From NCBI GenBank assembly GCA_036961205.1, contig JBALVI010000002.1, positions 1 through 64,000 on the forward strand: 64,000 nucleotides of DNA. The letters run 5' to 3'. The stretch comes from CALJFL01 sp036961205. GTDB taxonomy: Bacteria; Pseudomonadota; Gammaproteobacteria; Pseudomonadales; Halieaceae. The translations under genes were made by a program, and so were the position numbers. This document shows, one piece after another, positions 1 through 6,754 of the stretch (position 1 is its first letter; each line of letters begins with the position of its first letter). The notes under the pieces were generated by a model, which saw nothing but the letters and a program-made list of their open reading frames with translations, made no database searches and had not been told where the DNA came from.

Positions 1-107
1 CCATAACTACGCAGTTTATCGGTCACAATCTTCCTCGGTTCACCACCATTGCTTCACAGTAGGCGCCTGAAGAAGCGTTTGGCAGTAGCGCCAGACTGCG
101 TAGGAAA
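1..107 (-). mobile_element. decayed fragment of an IS6-like DDE transposase
   Basis: Reading the minus strand from about position 107 to 1 in one frame gives QSGATAKRFFRRLL, a TGA stop (complement of 54-56), then SNGGEPRKIVTDKLRSYG. The second block resembles the part of IS6-family transposases around a catalytic Asp (PRKIVTDKLRSY). The in-frame stop and the degenerate sequence upstream show a dead remnant; it continues past the left edge of the window, so its full extent is unknown. A shorter relative lies at 8264-8311. The family assignment is from memory of the motif. Confidence 0.5.
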
Positions 108-204
108 TGATATCTGGTGGGGGGCGCCTAGCCGGAATCTGTGGCGTTTATATGTATTCATCGCCAGATTCTATCAATTTCTGCGAGTTAGTTTGGCAAT
201 ACCC

Positions 205-1989
205 TTATTGCAGTACATTAGACATGACTGGGGTTTGCGGGCTACGGGACCACTCGTTCCAAGACCCAAGATAGTTTTTTACGTGTAAAAAGCCCGCTGT
301 CTTGAGAGCCACATAAGTATTTGAGGAGCGGGCGCCCTTGAAACAGTAAACAATAATGGGGTCATCCGGATAAAGTCCCGCCTGGGCGCAGAGACTGCGG
401 ATTTCCGCCGAGCTTTTAAAGTAGGAAATACCGTTAATGTCCTCCATAAAGAGCTGCCATTCGATCCAGCATGCGCCGGGCATTCTACCCTTGCGAGGAG
501 TGAAGTCCGCGCCGTAGACCGCATCCGGGGCCGATGCCCGGCCAGACCATTCGGACCGGCCCCTGTCATCGAGGAGTTTTATGCGGGGGTCTTCGACGGC
601 GTAGAGCACATCATCGATGGTGGCCAGTTCGTCAAGCTGCACCGGAAAATCAAAATTCGAGCTGACTACGGTTGAGTCTCCCTTGGTGAGAGGCAGGTGA
701 TCAGCTCGCCAACGAGCCAGACCACCATCGAGGATGCCGACACTGGGGTGCCCGAACAGGGACAATTGAAAGTATCCTCGACAGCTGCCGCCATAGCGAG
801 TACTCAGGTTGTCTTCGCAAAAGACCACCGTTTTCTCACCGGTGACCCCGGCTCGTGCAAAAAGCGGGGCGAGCTTATCCTGAATTTCCGCTACGCCGTC
901 CGGCGTGGTCGTGGATAGTGTGTAATAAAGTTCAGGTACATTGACGGCACCAGCTATGTGTCCCCGCCTGAAATCCTCTGGGTCTCTCACGTCGATGATC
1001 AGCAGCGCGCCCTTCTCTCGCAACGCCTCACACTCTGCCGGTGTGTACAGTATCTTGGTGGATTTAGGCGAATCGGTTTTCACCGAAACCAGCGGGGCCA
1101 CCTCTTCTTTTAATTTACGCAGCCGCATCGCCCGGGGGCTTTGGCCAAATTCCTTTTTGATGGCCTTACTGAAGGCCTCTTCGCTCTGGTAGGCGCAGCT
1201 TTCGGCAATTTCCCGAATTGAACAGGTACCGGTGGTCAACTGGTGATAACCGTGTTGCATTCGCCATCGAGTGACGTAGTTCATAGGTGCGATGCCGGTC
1301 AGTTGGTGAAAGCGGTCCGCGAAGGCTGATCTCGACATACAGGCCACCTCAGCCAGACTTTGCACCGACCAGTTGTTACCGGGCGCGGCATGAAATTCAA
1401 CCAACGCACGGCTCAGCTTGGCATCGGCCACGGCGGCCAGGAAAGTGCTGTTATGTTGCTGGCTCACAAATTTTCTGACCACTTCGACAAACAGCACATC
1501 GGCGAGACGATTCAACACCACATCGCTGGCGGCCGGCCGTTCTTCGGCCTCTCGGGTGAGAGCGGCAATGACACTGCCCAGAGTAGTATCTTCCGATTCG
1601 CTGCCAGGCAAAATGATGTAATCGGGCAGAGCCTCTAACAGCGGATTCCAGTACGCCTCAGGAAAATCTACCCGTCCGCAGATCAAGGTAGTGGACGGAC
1701 CGGACACCTGCTCTGCGGGACTGTTAACCGGCGTCTCCGGAGCGGGCCGCTCAAAGGTATCGCAGAGATTATGGGGAGAATTTCTGGGAACGAAAATCAA
1801 ATCACCGGGGTGGAGTGCCACGGGTGCGCTATCCGGCCTGTGCAGGTAGCAGCTGCCCTTGGATACCACGTGAAAACCGGCGCTATGCATCCCCCCGACA
1901 TCCACATTCCAGGATTGGCAAAAGGTGGCATGCAGGAAAATACTGGCATCCAGGCGCAGCGTATTGAGCATGTCTCCAAGAACGTCCAT
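205..1989 (-). CDS. AraC-family transcription regulator fused to a tandem rhodanese (sulfurtransferase) domain
   Basis: A 594-residue protein with three parts. Residues 1 to about 175 resemble the cupin-like AraC_binding_2/Cupin_6 sensor domain. Residues about 185-290 are an AraC-type double helix-turn-helix (WSVQSLAEVACMSRSAFADR and IREIAESCAYQSEEAFSKAI). Residues about 310-590 are two rhodanese domains. The second keeps a catalytic loop, CFKGAR with Cys549, and the typical C-terminal GSWNEWSR; the first (DVRDPEDFRRGHIAGAVNVP) has no matching loop cysteine, as usual for tandem sulfurtransferases. The rhodanese half closely resembles the stand-alone protein at 3048-3902. The gene is divergent from the hydrolase/rhodanese pair, which it probably controls. 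A GGGGAG ribosome-binding site about 8 bases upstream supports the start. The DNA-binding and sulfurtransferase assignments are firm; sensing of sulfur or persulfide is inference. Confidence 0.93.
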   Translation of the reverse strand: MDVLGDMLNTLRLDASIFLHATFCQSWNVDVGGMHSAGFHVVSKGSCYLHRPDSAPVALHPGDLIFVPRNSPHNLCDTFERPAPETPVNSPAEQVSGPSTTLICGRVDFPEAYWNPLLEALPDYIILPGSESEDTTLGSVIAALTREAEERPAASDVVLNRLADVLFVEVVRKFVSQQHNSTFLAAVADAKLSRALVEFHAAPGNNWSVQSLAEVACMSRSAFADRFHQLTGIAPMNYVTRWRMQHGYHQLTTGTCSIREIAESCAYQSEEAFSKAIKKEFGQSPRAMRLRKLKEEVAPLVSVKTDSPKSTKILYTPAECEALREKGALLIIDVRDPEDFRRGHIAGAVNVPELYYTLSTTTPDGVAEIQDKLAPLFARAGVTGEKTVVFCEDNLSTRYGGSCRGYFQLSLFGHPSVGILDGGLARWRADHLPLTKGDSTVVSSNFDFPVQLDELATIDDVLYAVEDPRIKLLDDRGRSEWSGRASAPDAVYGADFTPRKGRMPGACWIEWQLFMEDINGISYFKSSAEIRSLCAQAGLYPDDPIIVYCFKGARSSNTYVALKTAGFLHVKNYLGSWNEWSRSPQTPVMSNVLQ

Positions 1990-2116
1990 AAACGAAACTC
2001 CCCTGTTTCGGTGTGCTGAACAGAATTGCTGGACGGCCAGTCAACACGTGTTCGATTGCCGGTTCCCTGGACAGAAAATCAGGGCGCTCGGTCATATCAG
2101 AAAAGAAGTCGACTTT

Positions 2117-2170
2117 GTATATTGACGATCACTGCCACATGGAGAACGTGGCGTGAAGCGTCAAATATAC
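2117..2170. promoter_or_regulatory. nested inverted repeat in the leader of the secreted hydrolase gene
   Basis: Outer arms GTATATTGACG (2117-2127) and CGTCAAATATAC (2159-2170) are complementary apart from one extra A. Inside them GCCAC (2134-2138) pairs with GTGGC (2148-2152). The structure ends 33 bases before the ATG at 2203, in the divergent region next to the AraC-rhodanese fusion, so it may be an operator or an RNA hairpin. A GCCAC/GTGGC dyad is also found upstream of the broken paralogue (5279-5293), which argues for a function. Confidence 0.45.
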
Positions 2171-2202
2171 CAGTCCAACAACTCAAACAAAGGTAGCAGA
2201 GT

Positions 2203-3000
2203 ATGAGAAATTTGACAGAAAAGTATCGTGTAAAACTCGCGAGCAGCTTTGTACAAAAAATCGCCATTTTGATCTTTGCCAGTTCGCTGCTGGCAAGCAC
2301 TGCGCAGGCACAGCTACCCAATCCTGGCGTCGACTTCGAAGCGGGCCGCGTGGCACTCCTGATTACTGATCCACAGAACGACTTTCTCAGCGAAAAAGGC
2401 GTCACCTGGGGAGTGGTCGGCAAGAGCGTCACCGAGAACAATACCGTCGCCAACATCGATGCCTTGTTCAAATCCGCAAAGGCCAACAACATACCGGTGT
2501 TTATCTCTCCACACTACTACTACGCCACGGACTACGGCTGGCAGTTTGAGGGCGCTCTGGAGGCATTGATGCACCACATCAAAATGTTTGACCGCAAAAA
2601 CGCACTCCATACCGAAGGCTTTGAGAACTCGGGAGCCGACTGGCTTGCACAATACAAGCCATACATCGAAGACGGCCAAACGGTAATCGCCAGTCCCCAC
2701 AAGGTGTATGGCCCGGAGACCAACGATTTGGTGTTGCAGCTGCGCAAGCGCGGCATTAGCAAAGTTATTCTGGCTGGAATGTCCGCCAACCTCTGCGTAG
2801 AGGCGCATTTGCGCGAACTGCTGGAACAGGGCTTCGAAGTCGCGGTAGTGAAAGATGCAACCGCAGGGGCACAGGTGCCGGAGGGTGACGGCTATCAAGC
2901 GGCACTGGTGAACTTTCGCTACCTGGCCAATGCGGTCGTTACCACCAGCACCGCCACCAATGCAATGAAGATGAAAACGGCGCTGATACAAGCACCATGA
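2203..3000 (+). CDS. secreted isochorismatase-family (cysteine hydrolase) protein
   Basis: A 265-residue protein with a signal peptide (cleavage likely after the AQA near residue 36), so it should act in the periplasm; most members of this family are cytoplasmic. The hydrolase triad of the isochorismatase-like fold is visible: Asp56 in LLITDPQNDF, Lys167 in SPHKVYG and Cys198 in SANLCVEAHLREL. Family members hydrolyse isochorismate, nicotinamide, N-carbamoyl compounds and similar amides; the substrate here cannot be read from sequence. It is followed 47 bases later by a rhodanese gene and is divergent from a regulator fused to a rhodanese, so a link to sulfur chemistry is plausible but inferred. 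An AAGGTAG ribosome-binding site precedes the ATG. A disrupted second copy lies at 5350-5716. Confidence 0.92.
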   Translation: MRNLTEKYRVKLASSFVQKIAILIFASSLLASTAQAQLPNPGVDFEAGRVALLITDPQNDFLSEKGVTWGVVGKSVTENNTVANIDALFKSAKANNIPVFISPHYYYATDYGWQFEGALEALMHHIKMFDRKNALHTEGFENSGADWLAQYKPYIEDGQTVIASPHKVYGPETNDLVLQLRKRGISKVILAGMSANLCVEAHLRELLEQGFEVAVVKDATAGAQVPEGDGYQAALVNFRYLANAVVTTSTATNAMKMKTALIQAP

Positions 3001-3047
3001 AAAAATAAGTCGATCCCCAACCAAACTGCACAATCAAGGTGAATACT

Positions 3048-3902
3048 ATGACAAATCAATATCTATTTTCCGCCCAAAAAACCCAGCAGATGATCAACGA
3101 TGGTACGGCAATCGCCGTGGATGTTCGTGACTCCGACGCTTTTGAACACGAGCATCTGCCCGGTGCCGTGAATATTCCGGAAATGTTTTACGAACTTTCT
3201 ATGAGCACCAGTGAGGGATTACAGGAAATGGAGGATAAGTTTATTCCACTGTTTTCGCGGGCCGGGCTCAGCAGGGACAAAACTATCATTGTCTATGAGG
3301 ACAGTTTGAATACCCGTTACGGCGGAAGCTGCAGAGGCTTCTTTCAGCTAACCTATTTTGGCTTCGAGAATGTCGGCGTGCTGGATGGCGGACTGGCCCA
3401 GTGGCAGGCAGAGGGGTTGCCTGTGACCGATAGAGCCGACAGATACCCTGCGACCGCGCTGGCACCAAAGTACGACCGCAGTCTTTTCGTTGACAAGGCG
3501 GAAATGCTGGAGGCGCTGGGCAATCCCCGGGTCAAGATCCTGGATAACCGCGATGCCGATGAGTGGCGAGGTGAGAGCTCTTCACCTTACGGCGCAGACT
3601 TTGCGCCAAGCAAAGGCCGTTTGCCGGGAGCACGCTGGATTGAATGGTACAACTTTATGAGCGCCGATGAGGGTATTCCCCACTTTCTGAGTGTAGAGAA
3701 AACGAGAGCGCTGTGTGCGCAAGTTGGGCTGTATCCAGAGGACGACATCATCGTTTACTGCTTCAAGGGTGCGCGCGCTTCCAATACCCTGCTGGCCCTG
3801 AAAATAGCCGGTTTTGAGAATGTCAGAAACTATTATGGTTCGTGGAACGAGTGGTCGCGGGACCCGAGTTTACCCATGGACCAGAGTGTACTGGCTGCGT
3901 GA
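3048..3902 (+). CDS. tandem rhodanese-domain sulfurtransferase
   Basis: A 284-residue cytoplasmic protein with two rhodanese domains. The N-terminal one (VDVRDSDAFEHEHLPGAVNI) lacks a loop cysteine; the C-terminal one carries CFKGAR with Cys238, matching the six-residue active loop of thiosulfate/3-mercaptopyruvate sulfurtransferases. The ATG at 3048 is preferred over the in-frame GTG at 3039 because AAGGTG (3036-3041) is well placed as its ribosome-binding site. The protein is closely similar along its whole length to the C-terminal half of the AraC fusion at 205-1989; both share the unusual block NTRYGGSCRG (STRYGGSCRG in the fusion). It lies just downstream of the secreted hydrolase and is probably co-transcribed with it. 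The donor could be thiosulfate or mercaptopyruvate. Confidence 0.92.
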   Translation: MTNQYLFSAQKTQQMINDGTAIAVDVRDSDAFEHEHLPGAVNIPEMFYELSMSTSEGLQEMEDKFIPLFSRAGLSRDKTIIVYEDSLNTRYGGSCRGFFQLTYFGFENVGVLDGGLAQWQAEGLPVTDRADRYPATALAPKYDRSLFVDKAEMLEALGNPRVKILDNRDADEWRGESSSPYGADFAPSKGRLPGARWIEWYNFMSADEGIPHFLSVEKTRALCAQVGLYPEDDIIVYCFKGARASNTLLALKIAGFENVRNYYGSWNEWSRDPSLPMDQSVLAA

Positions 3903-3904
3903 AC

Positions 3905-3922
3905 CTCCGGCGATTTCCGGAG
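3905..3922 (+). terminator. possible hairpin after the rhodanese gene
   Basis: CTCCGG (3905-3910) and CCGGAG (3917-3922) can form a six-base stem with a six-base loop just after the stop codon. A further TCCGGAG occurs at 3938-3944 and could compete for pairing. No T-run follows, so this is at best a weak or factor-dependent terminator. Confidence 0.25.
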
Positions 3923-4079
3923 CCCTCTCGTGGGGTTCCGGAGTTTCGCCTCCCGTGAGATAACGCAGCAGCATGAGGTCGTATCCTCTACAGCTGCCGC
4001 CATGCAGATCAATCCAGTAACTATCGATAGACTAGGCAAACCATACCTAGGGCGGTAATTTTGCTAATCCGCAAAGCTA

Positions 4080-5183
4080 ATGATCACAGAATTTATTGAC
4101 AACCTATTTCGTTTCGGCGCGATAACTAACCTCGCATGGATTGTGCTGCTGGGAACACGCAGCACAAGGACACTGACACACCCCCATATTTTGGTTGCAA
4201 TGGCGGTTAGCAGTATGTGTTTTCTTGTTGTCGCTGCTTTTGACGAAGTTGCTCTGTTTGGCGCATTCGGCTTAGTCATCGAGTTTATGGCACGCTTGGT
4301 CATTGTATTGACCTGGCTCTTTTCTATCACGCTTTTCAGTGACAACTTTAAGTTTGGGCGTTTTTATCAGCTGGTGCTCGGTATATATATTGTTCGTTCG
4401 TTGGTCTTCCAGCTTGATGTTTTGTCAGATGAACTGTTCTCCACAATATCTTTTGCGATGCGCGGGACCATATACCTTCATCTTATTTACCTGGTTCTCT
4501 CAGAATTACCCGGCGATTTTCTGGAAAAACGTCGACAGTTTCGCATCTGGTTCGTATGCATTCTAATATTTGTACCTACCGCCGCAACAATCGAAAGGGT
4601 ATTTATCAGTGGAACACTCTATTTAGATAGTCATTCGATATTGGAGTCTGTCTCGATATTCTTGTTAAGTTGTCTTCTTTTGATCCATATTGCCCGTCCA
4701 AAGGAGACATATATATTTGAGAAGAAGCATGTGGTGGGGAGCAAAAATAGCACTGCAGAGGTATCAGAACAGCACCTAGATGAGCTTATCCCCGCAGATC
4801 GTCACAGTTTGGAAATACTAGAAGCGAAAATGCTGGATGGTCTGTATCGCGAACCTGGACTTACGATATCCAGCATAGCCAAGGCCGTTAACGTACCCGA
4901 ACACCGACTACGGAAGATTATTAATCACCATTTGGGCCATAGAAATATCTCTCAATACCTGAATAGCTACAGGATTGAAGAGTCTAAAAACCGCCTTGCT
5001 GATACCGACGAACGTCACATACCTATATTGACCATCGCGATGGAAGTTGGCTACATGTCCCTTAGGCCGTTCAACCGAGCATTCAAGAACCTAACCAATC
5101 AAACCCCCACGGAATACAGAGCACTGCAACTTAGTTCTCGCGTGGCCTCCGTCAGCAAGCAAGACCCGCCAAAAGCTGAATAG
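4080..5183 (+). CDS. membrane-anchored AraC-family transcription regulator
   Basis: A 367-residue protein. The first ~205 residues contain about six or seven hydrophobic segments (for example LVIEFMARLVIVLTWLF and ILESVSIFLLSCLLLIHI). Residues about 250-355 form an AraC-type DNA-binding domain with the helices LTISSIAKAVNVPEHRLRKI and ILTIAMEVGYMSLRPFNRAF. This is the design of regulators that sense a membrane or periplasmic signal and bind DNA from the membrane. It lies between the rhodanese locus and the broken hydrolase copy on the same strand. The region is more AT-rich than the genes to its left. No good ribosome-binding site is visible before the ATG. The target genes are unknown; the adjacent duplicated hydrolase locus is the obvious candidate. 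Confidence 0.88.
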   Translation: MITEFIDNLFRFGAITNLAWIVLLGTRSTRTLTHPHILVAMAVSSMCFLVVAAFDEVALFGAFGLVIEFMARLVIVLTWLFSITLFSDNFKFGRFYQLVLGIYIVRSLVFQLDVLSDELFSTISFAMRGTIYLHLIYLVLSELPGDFLEKRRQFRIWFVCILIFVPTAATIERVFISGTLYLDSHSILESVSIFLLSCLLLIHIARPKETYIFEKKHVVGSKNSTAEVSEQHLDELIPADRHSLEILEAKMLDGLYREPGLTISSIAKAVNVPEHRLRKIINHHLGHRNISQYLNSYRIEESKNRLADTDERHIPILTIAMEVGYMSLRPFNRAFKNLTNQTPTEYRALQLSSRVASVSKQDPPKAE

Positions 5184-5278
5184 TCGCGTCACTTTCGAAA
5201 TAGTCTAGTTCATTCCTAGAGTTGTTCAGAACTGACGAGCCAGTAAGTCCAGTATCTTCTATCCTCCTTCGTTGATCC

Positions 5279-5293
5279 CTGCCACGGTGGCAG
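5279..5293. promoter_or_regulatory. palindrome upstream of the broken hydrolase copy
   Basis: CTGCCAC (5279-5285), one central G, GTGGCAG (5287-5293): a perfect 7+1+7 dyad 56 bases before the ATG at 5350. The core GCCAC/GTGGC is also found in the leader of the intact copy (2134-2152), there with nine bases between the arms. It is a candidate operator or a leader hairpin. Confidence 0.4.
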
Positions 5294-5349
5294 TAAATGC
5301 TAAGCGTGAAATGTACTAACGCCAAAATTGAAATAAAGGTAGCAGATAT

Positions 5350-5716
5350 ATGGGCAATTTATCAGAAATACGTCGCGTTAAACCCACGAGCGGTTTTTTA
5401 AACAAGGTCGCCATTTCAATATTTTCTGTATCGCTACTAGCGGGCACTGCGCAAGCGCGGCATTAGCAAAGTTATTCTGGCTGGAATGTCCGCCAACCTC
5501 TGCGTAGAGGCGCATTTGCGCGAACTGCTGGAACAGGGCTTCGAAGTCGCGGTAGTGAAAGATGCAACCGCAGGGGCACAGGTGCCGGAGGGTGACGGCT
5601 ATCAAGCGGCACTGGTGAACTTTCGCTATTTGGCCAATGCGGTGGTTACCACTGACGAAGCGGTAAAGGCGATCACGTCGAAAGGCAAGATCAAATCAGC
5701 GGATAGCGCACCCTGA
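5350..5716 (+). pseudogene. broken second copy of the secreted isochorismatase-family gene
   Basis: The 5' part encodes a signal peptide related to that of the 2203 gene (MGNLSEIRR... ending GTAQA) and then meets a stop at 5464-5466 after 38 codons. The rest, in another frame, encodes only the last third of the hydrolase, with the catalytic cysteine (SANLCVEAHLREL) but without the Asp and Lys of the triad. The junction falls in CTGCGCAAGCG, which occurs both in the signal-peptide coding region and in the middle of the intact gene, so a microhomology deletion is likely. Positions 5447-5628 are identical to 2740-2921 (182 bp), whereas the flanks on both sides differ clearly, which points to recent gene conversion or recombination. 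The C-terminus (DEAVKAITSKGKIKSADSAP) is specific to this copy. Confidence 0.85.
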
Positions 5717-5754
5717 AGGGGCGCCCCGAAATTGATGTTATTGGAGTAGAGAAA

Positions 5755-6408
5755 ATGAACAAAATAATCCGATTTTTTGCAGTACTAATTACTGCCAGTT
5801 TATGCATTTCTGCGGTGCAGGCAAAAGGACTTTCGCTACGGTTTCTCGGGACCAATGTCGGCATGGGCTTGCAGGAAGCGCTGGATATGGGTGGTGTAGA
5901 TTTGGACGAGGACACCAATTTAACGGGAGATGAAGTTTCCGCACTATGGGCCAATATCGCCAGCTGTTGGGCGGTTCCTATGGTCGACCCCGCCCATGGA
6001 ATAACACTCGGGACCGGAATAGACTGCCTGTATCCGATGTCTGGTGAGCCGGACTCGGCAGGCGACGGCATTTCACTGCAGGCGCTGTCACTGTTTGTCT
6101 TCAAAAGCGGTACCATTGTCACTCTGGGTTTCACCAGCGTGCGCCCATTCCGGGACGGCGGCATTGGTAACAAGGATACTGAGGTAACCCATATGACGGG
6201 TTCTATTCCCAGTGATAAGAGTGGCGTAATTGGTGGCACCGGGGCGTTTGCCCAAAAAGTCGGTTCAGCCAGGGTCTCCGGTGCAGTCGATCTATCCGGA
6301 TTTGGAAGCGGTTACATTACTTTTGACTGCCTGTGGCTGATTGAGCTCGAGAATGCATTGCCGCCGGGATTGTCCAAGGCCTTTGGCTCAAAAAGCCCGA
6401 TACGATAG
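5755..6408 (+). CDS. secreted protein of unknown function, possibly a dirigent/allene-oxide-cyclase-like barrel
   Basis: A 217-residue protein with a clear signal peptide (cleavage likely after AVQA, residue 23). The segment GGTGAFAQKVGSARVSG followed by a strand ending in TFDC resembles the end of the barrel in dirigent and allene-oxide-cyclase-like proteins, which share a GTG-F/Y-x-G-A-x-G pattern; this is a weak, by-eye resemblance. There are two cysteines near SCWAVP and IDCLYP and one more in FDCLW, so a disulfide is possible. It starts 38 bases after the broken hydrolase copy and may once have been in its operon. No enzyme motif is recognised. Confidence 0.8.
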   Translation: MNKIIRFFAVLITASLCISAVQAKGLSLRFLGTNVGMGLQEALDMGGVDLDEDTNLTGDEVSALWANIASCWAVPMVDPAHGITLGTGIDCLYPMSGEPDSAGDGISLQALSLFVFKSGTIVTLGFTSVRPFRDGGIGNKDTEVTHMTGSIPSDKSGVIGGTGAFAQKVGSARVSGAVDLSGFGSGYITFDCLWLIELENALPPGLSKAFGSKSPIR

Positions 6409-6426
6409 CTTCTATGGGTAGCTTCT

Positions 6427-6609
6427 ATGGGGACAGACCACAATTAGTCGATGGCGCTTTCCAGCGTGTTCGTGCTGTCCAACGCGCTTCGCCTGCGCTG
6501 GATCACACCAACTCTCGCCGAGTCTCAATCAAATGTCAGCCCTGGCTTTGTGCCGGCAGCTGCTGAATAGTTGTTTTTAAGGAGTAATGGGGACAGACCA
6601 CAATTAGTC
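6427..6609. repeat. pair of 23-bp direct repeats, RAYT/REP-type
   Basis: An identical 23-bp sequence, beginning ATGGGGACAGACCAC and ending TTAGTC, occurs at 6427-6449 and 6587-6609, exactly 160 bases apart. GGGGACAGACCAC-type sequences are familiar from gammaproteobacterial repeats linked to REP-associated tyrosine transposases. No transposase is present between them. The right copy supplies the stop codon of the small lipoprotein reading frame at 6604-6735. Confidence 0.6.
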
Positions 6610-6735
6610 TGAGAGGGTGTCGCCGGGTTGGTGCAGTCGCAGTTCGGTGTCTTTGCCACTGCAGCCAGTGACCAGCAGAAAAGAGAGAACCACCAGCGTG
6701 AAAATCGTACAGGTGGTTCCTCTGGGGGATAGCAT
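6604..6735 (-). CDS. short lipoprotein, probably the remnant of a truncated gene
   Basis: A 43-residue reading frame starting 20 bases after the fadL stop. It has a hydrophobic stretch and a lipobox, FLLVTGCSGK, giving a predicted acylated cysteine at residue 25, then only 18 polar residues. The stop codon lies inside the right-hand 23-bp repeat (6587-6609), so the original gene was probably cut short when that repeat arrived. No strong ribosome-binding site is seen; translation could be coupled to fadL. It may be non-functional. Confidence 0.45.
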   Translation of the reverse strand: MLSPRGTTCTIFTLVVLSFLLVTGCSGKDTELRLHQPGDTLSD

Positions 6736-6754
6736 TTGGAAAATGACTGAGTTT

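Noticed and set aside
49..288. 79-codon plus-strand frame at the left edge
   Set aside because: It overlaps the transposase remnant and the end of the regulator gene, and has no family resemblance.
2314..3033. Minus-strand reading frame of 239 codons opposite the secreted hydrolase
   Set aside because: Antisense to the isochorismatase-family gene; it recurs opposite the broken copy only because the DNA is duplicated.
3833..4039. Minus-strand frame of 68 codons after the rhodanese gene
   Set aside because: It overlaps the rhodanese end and a hairpin region; no signal, motif or ribosome-binding site.
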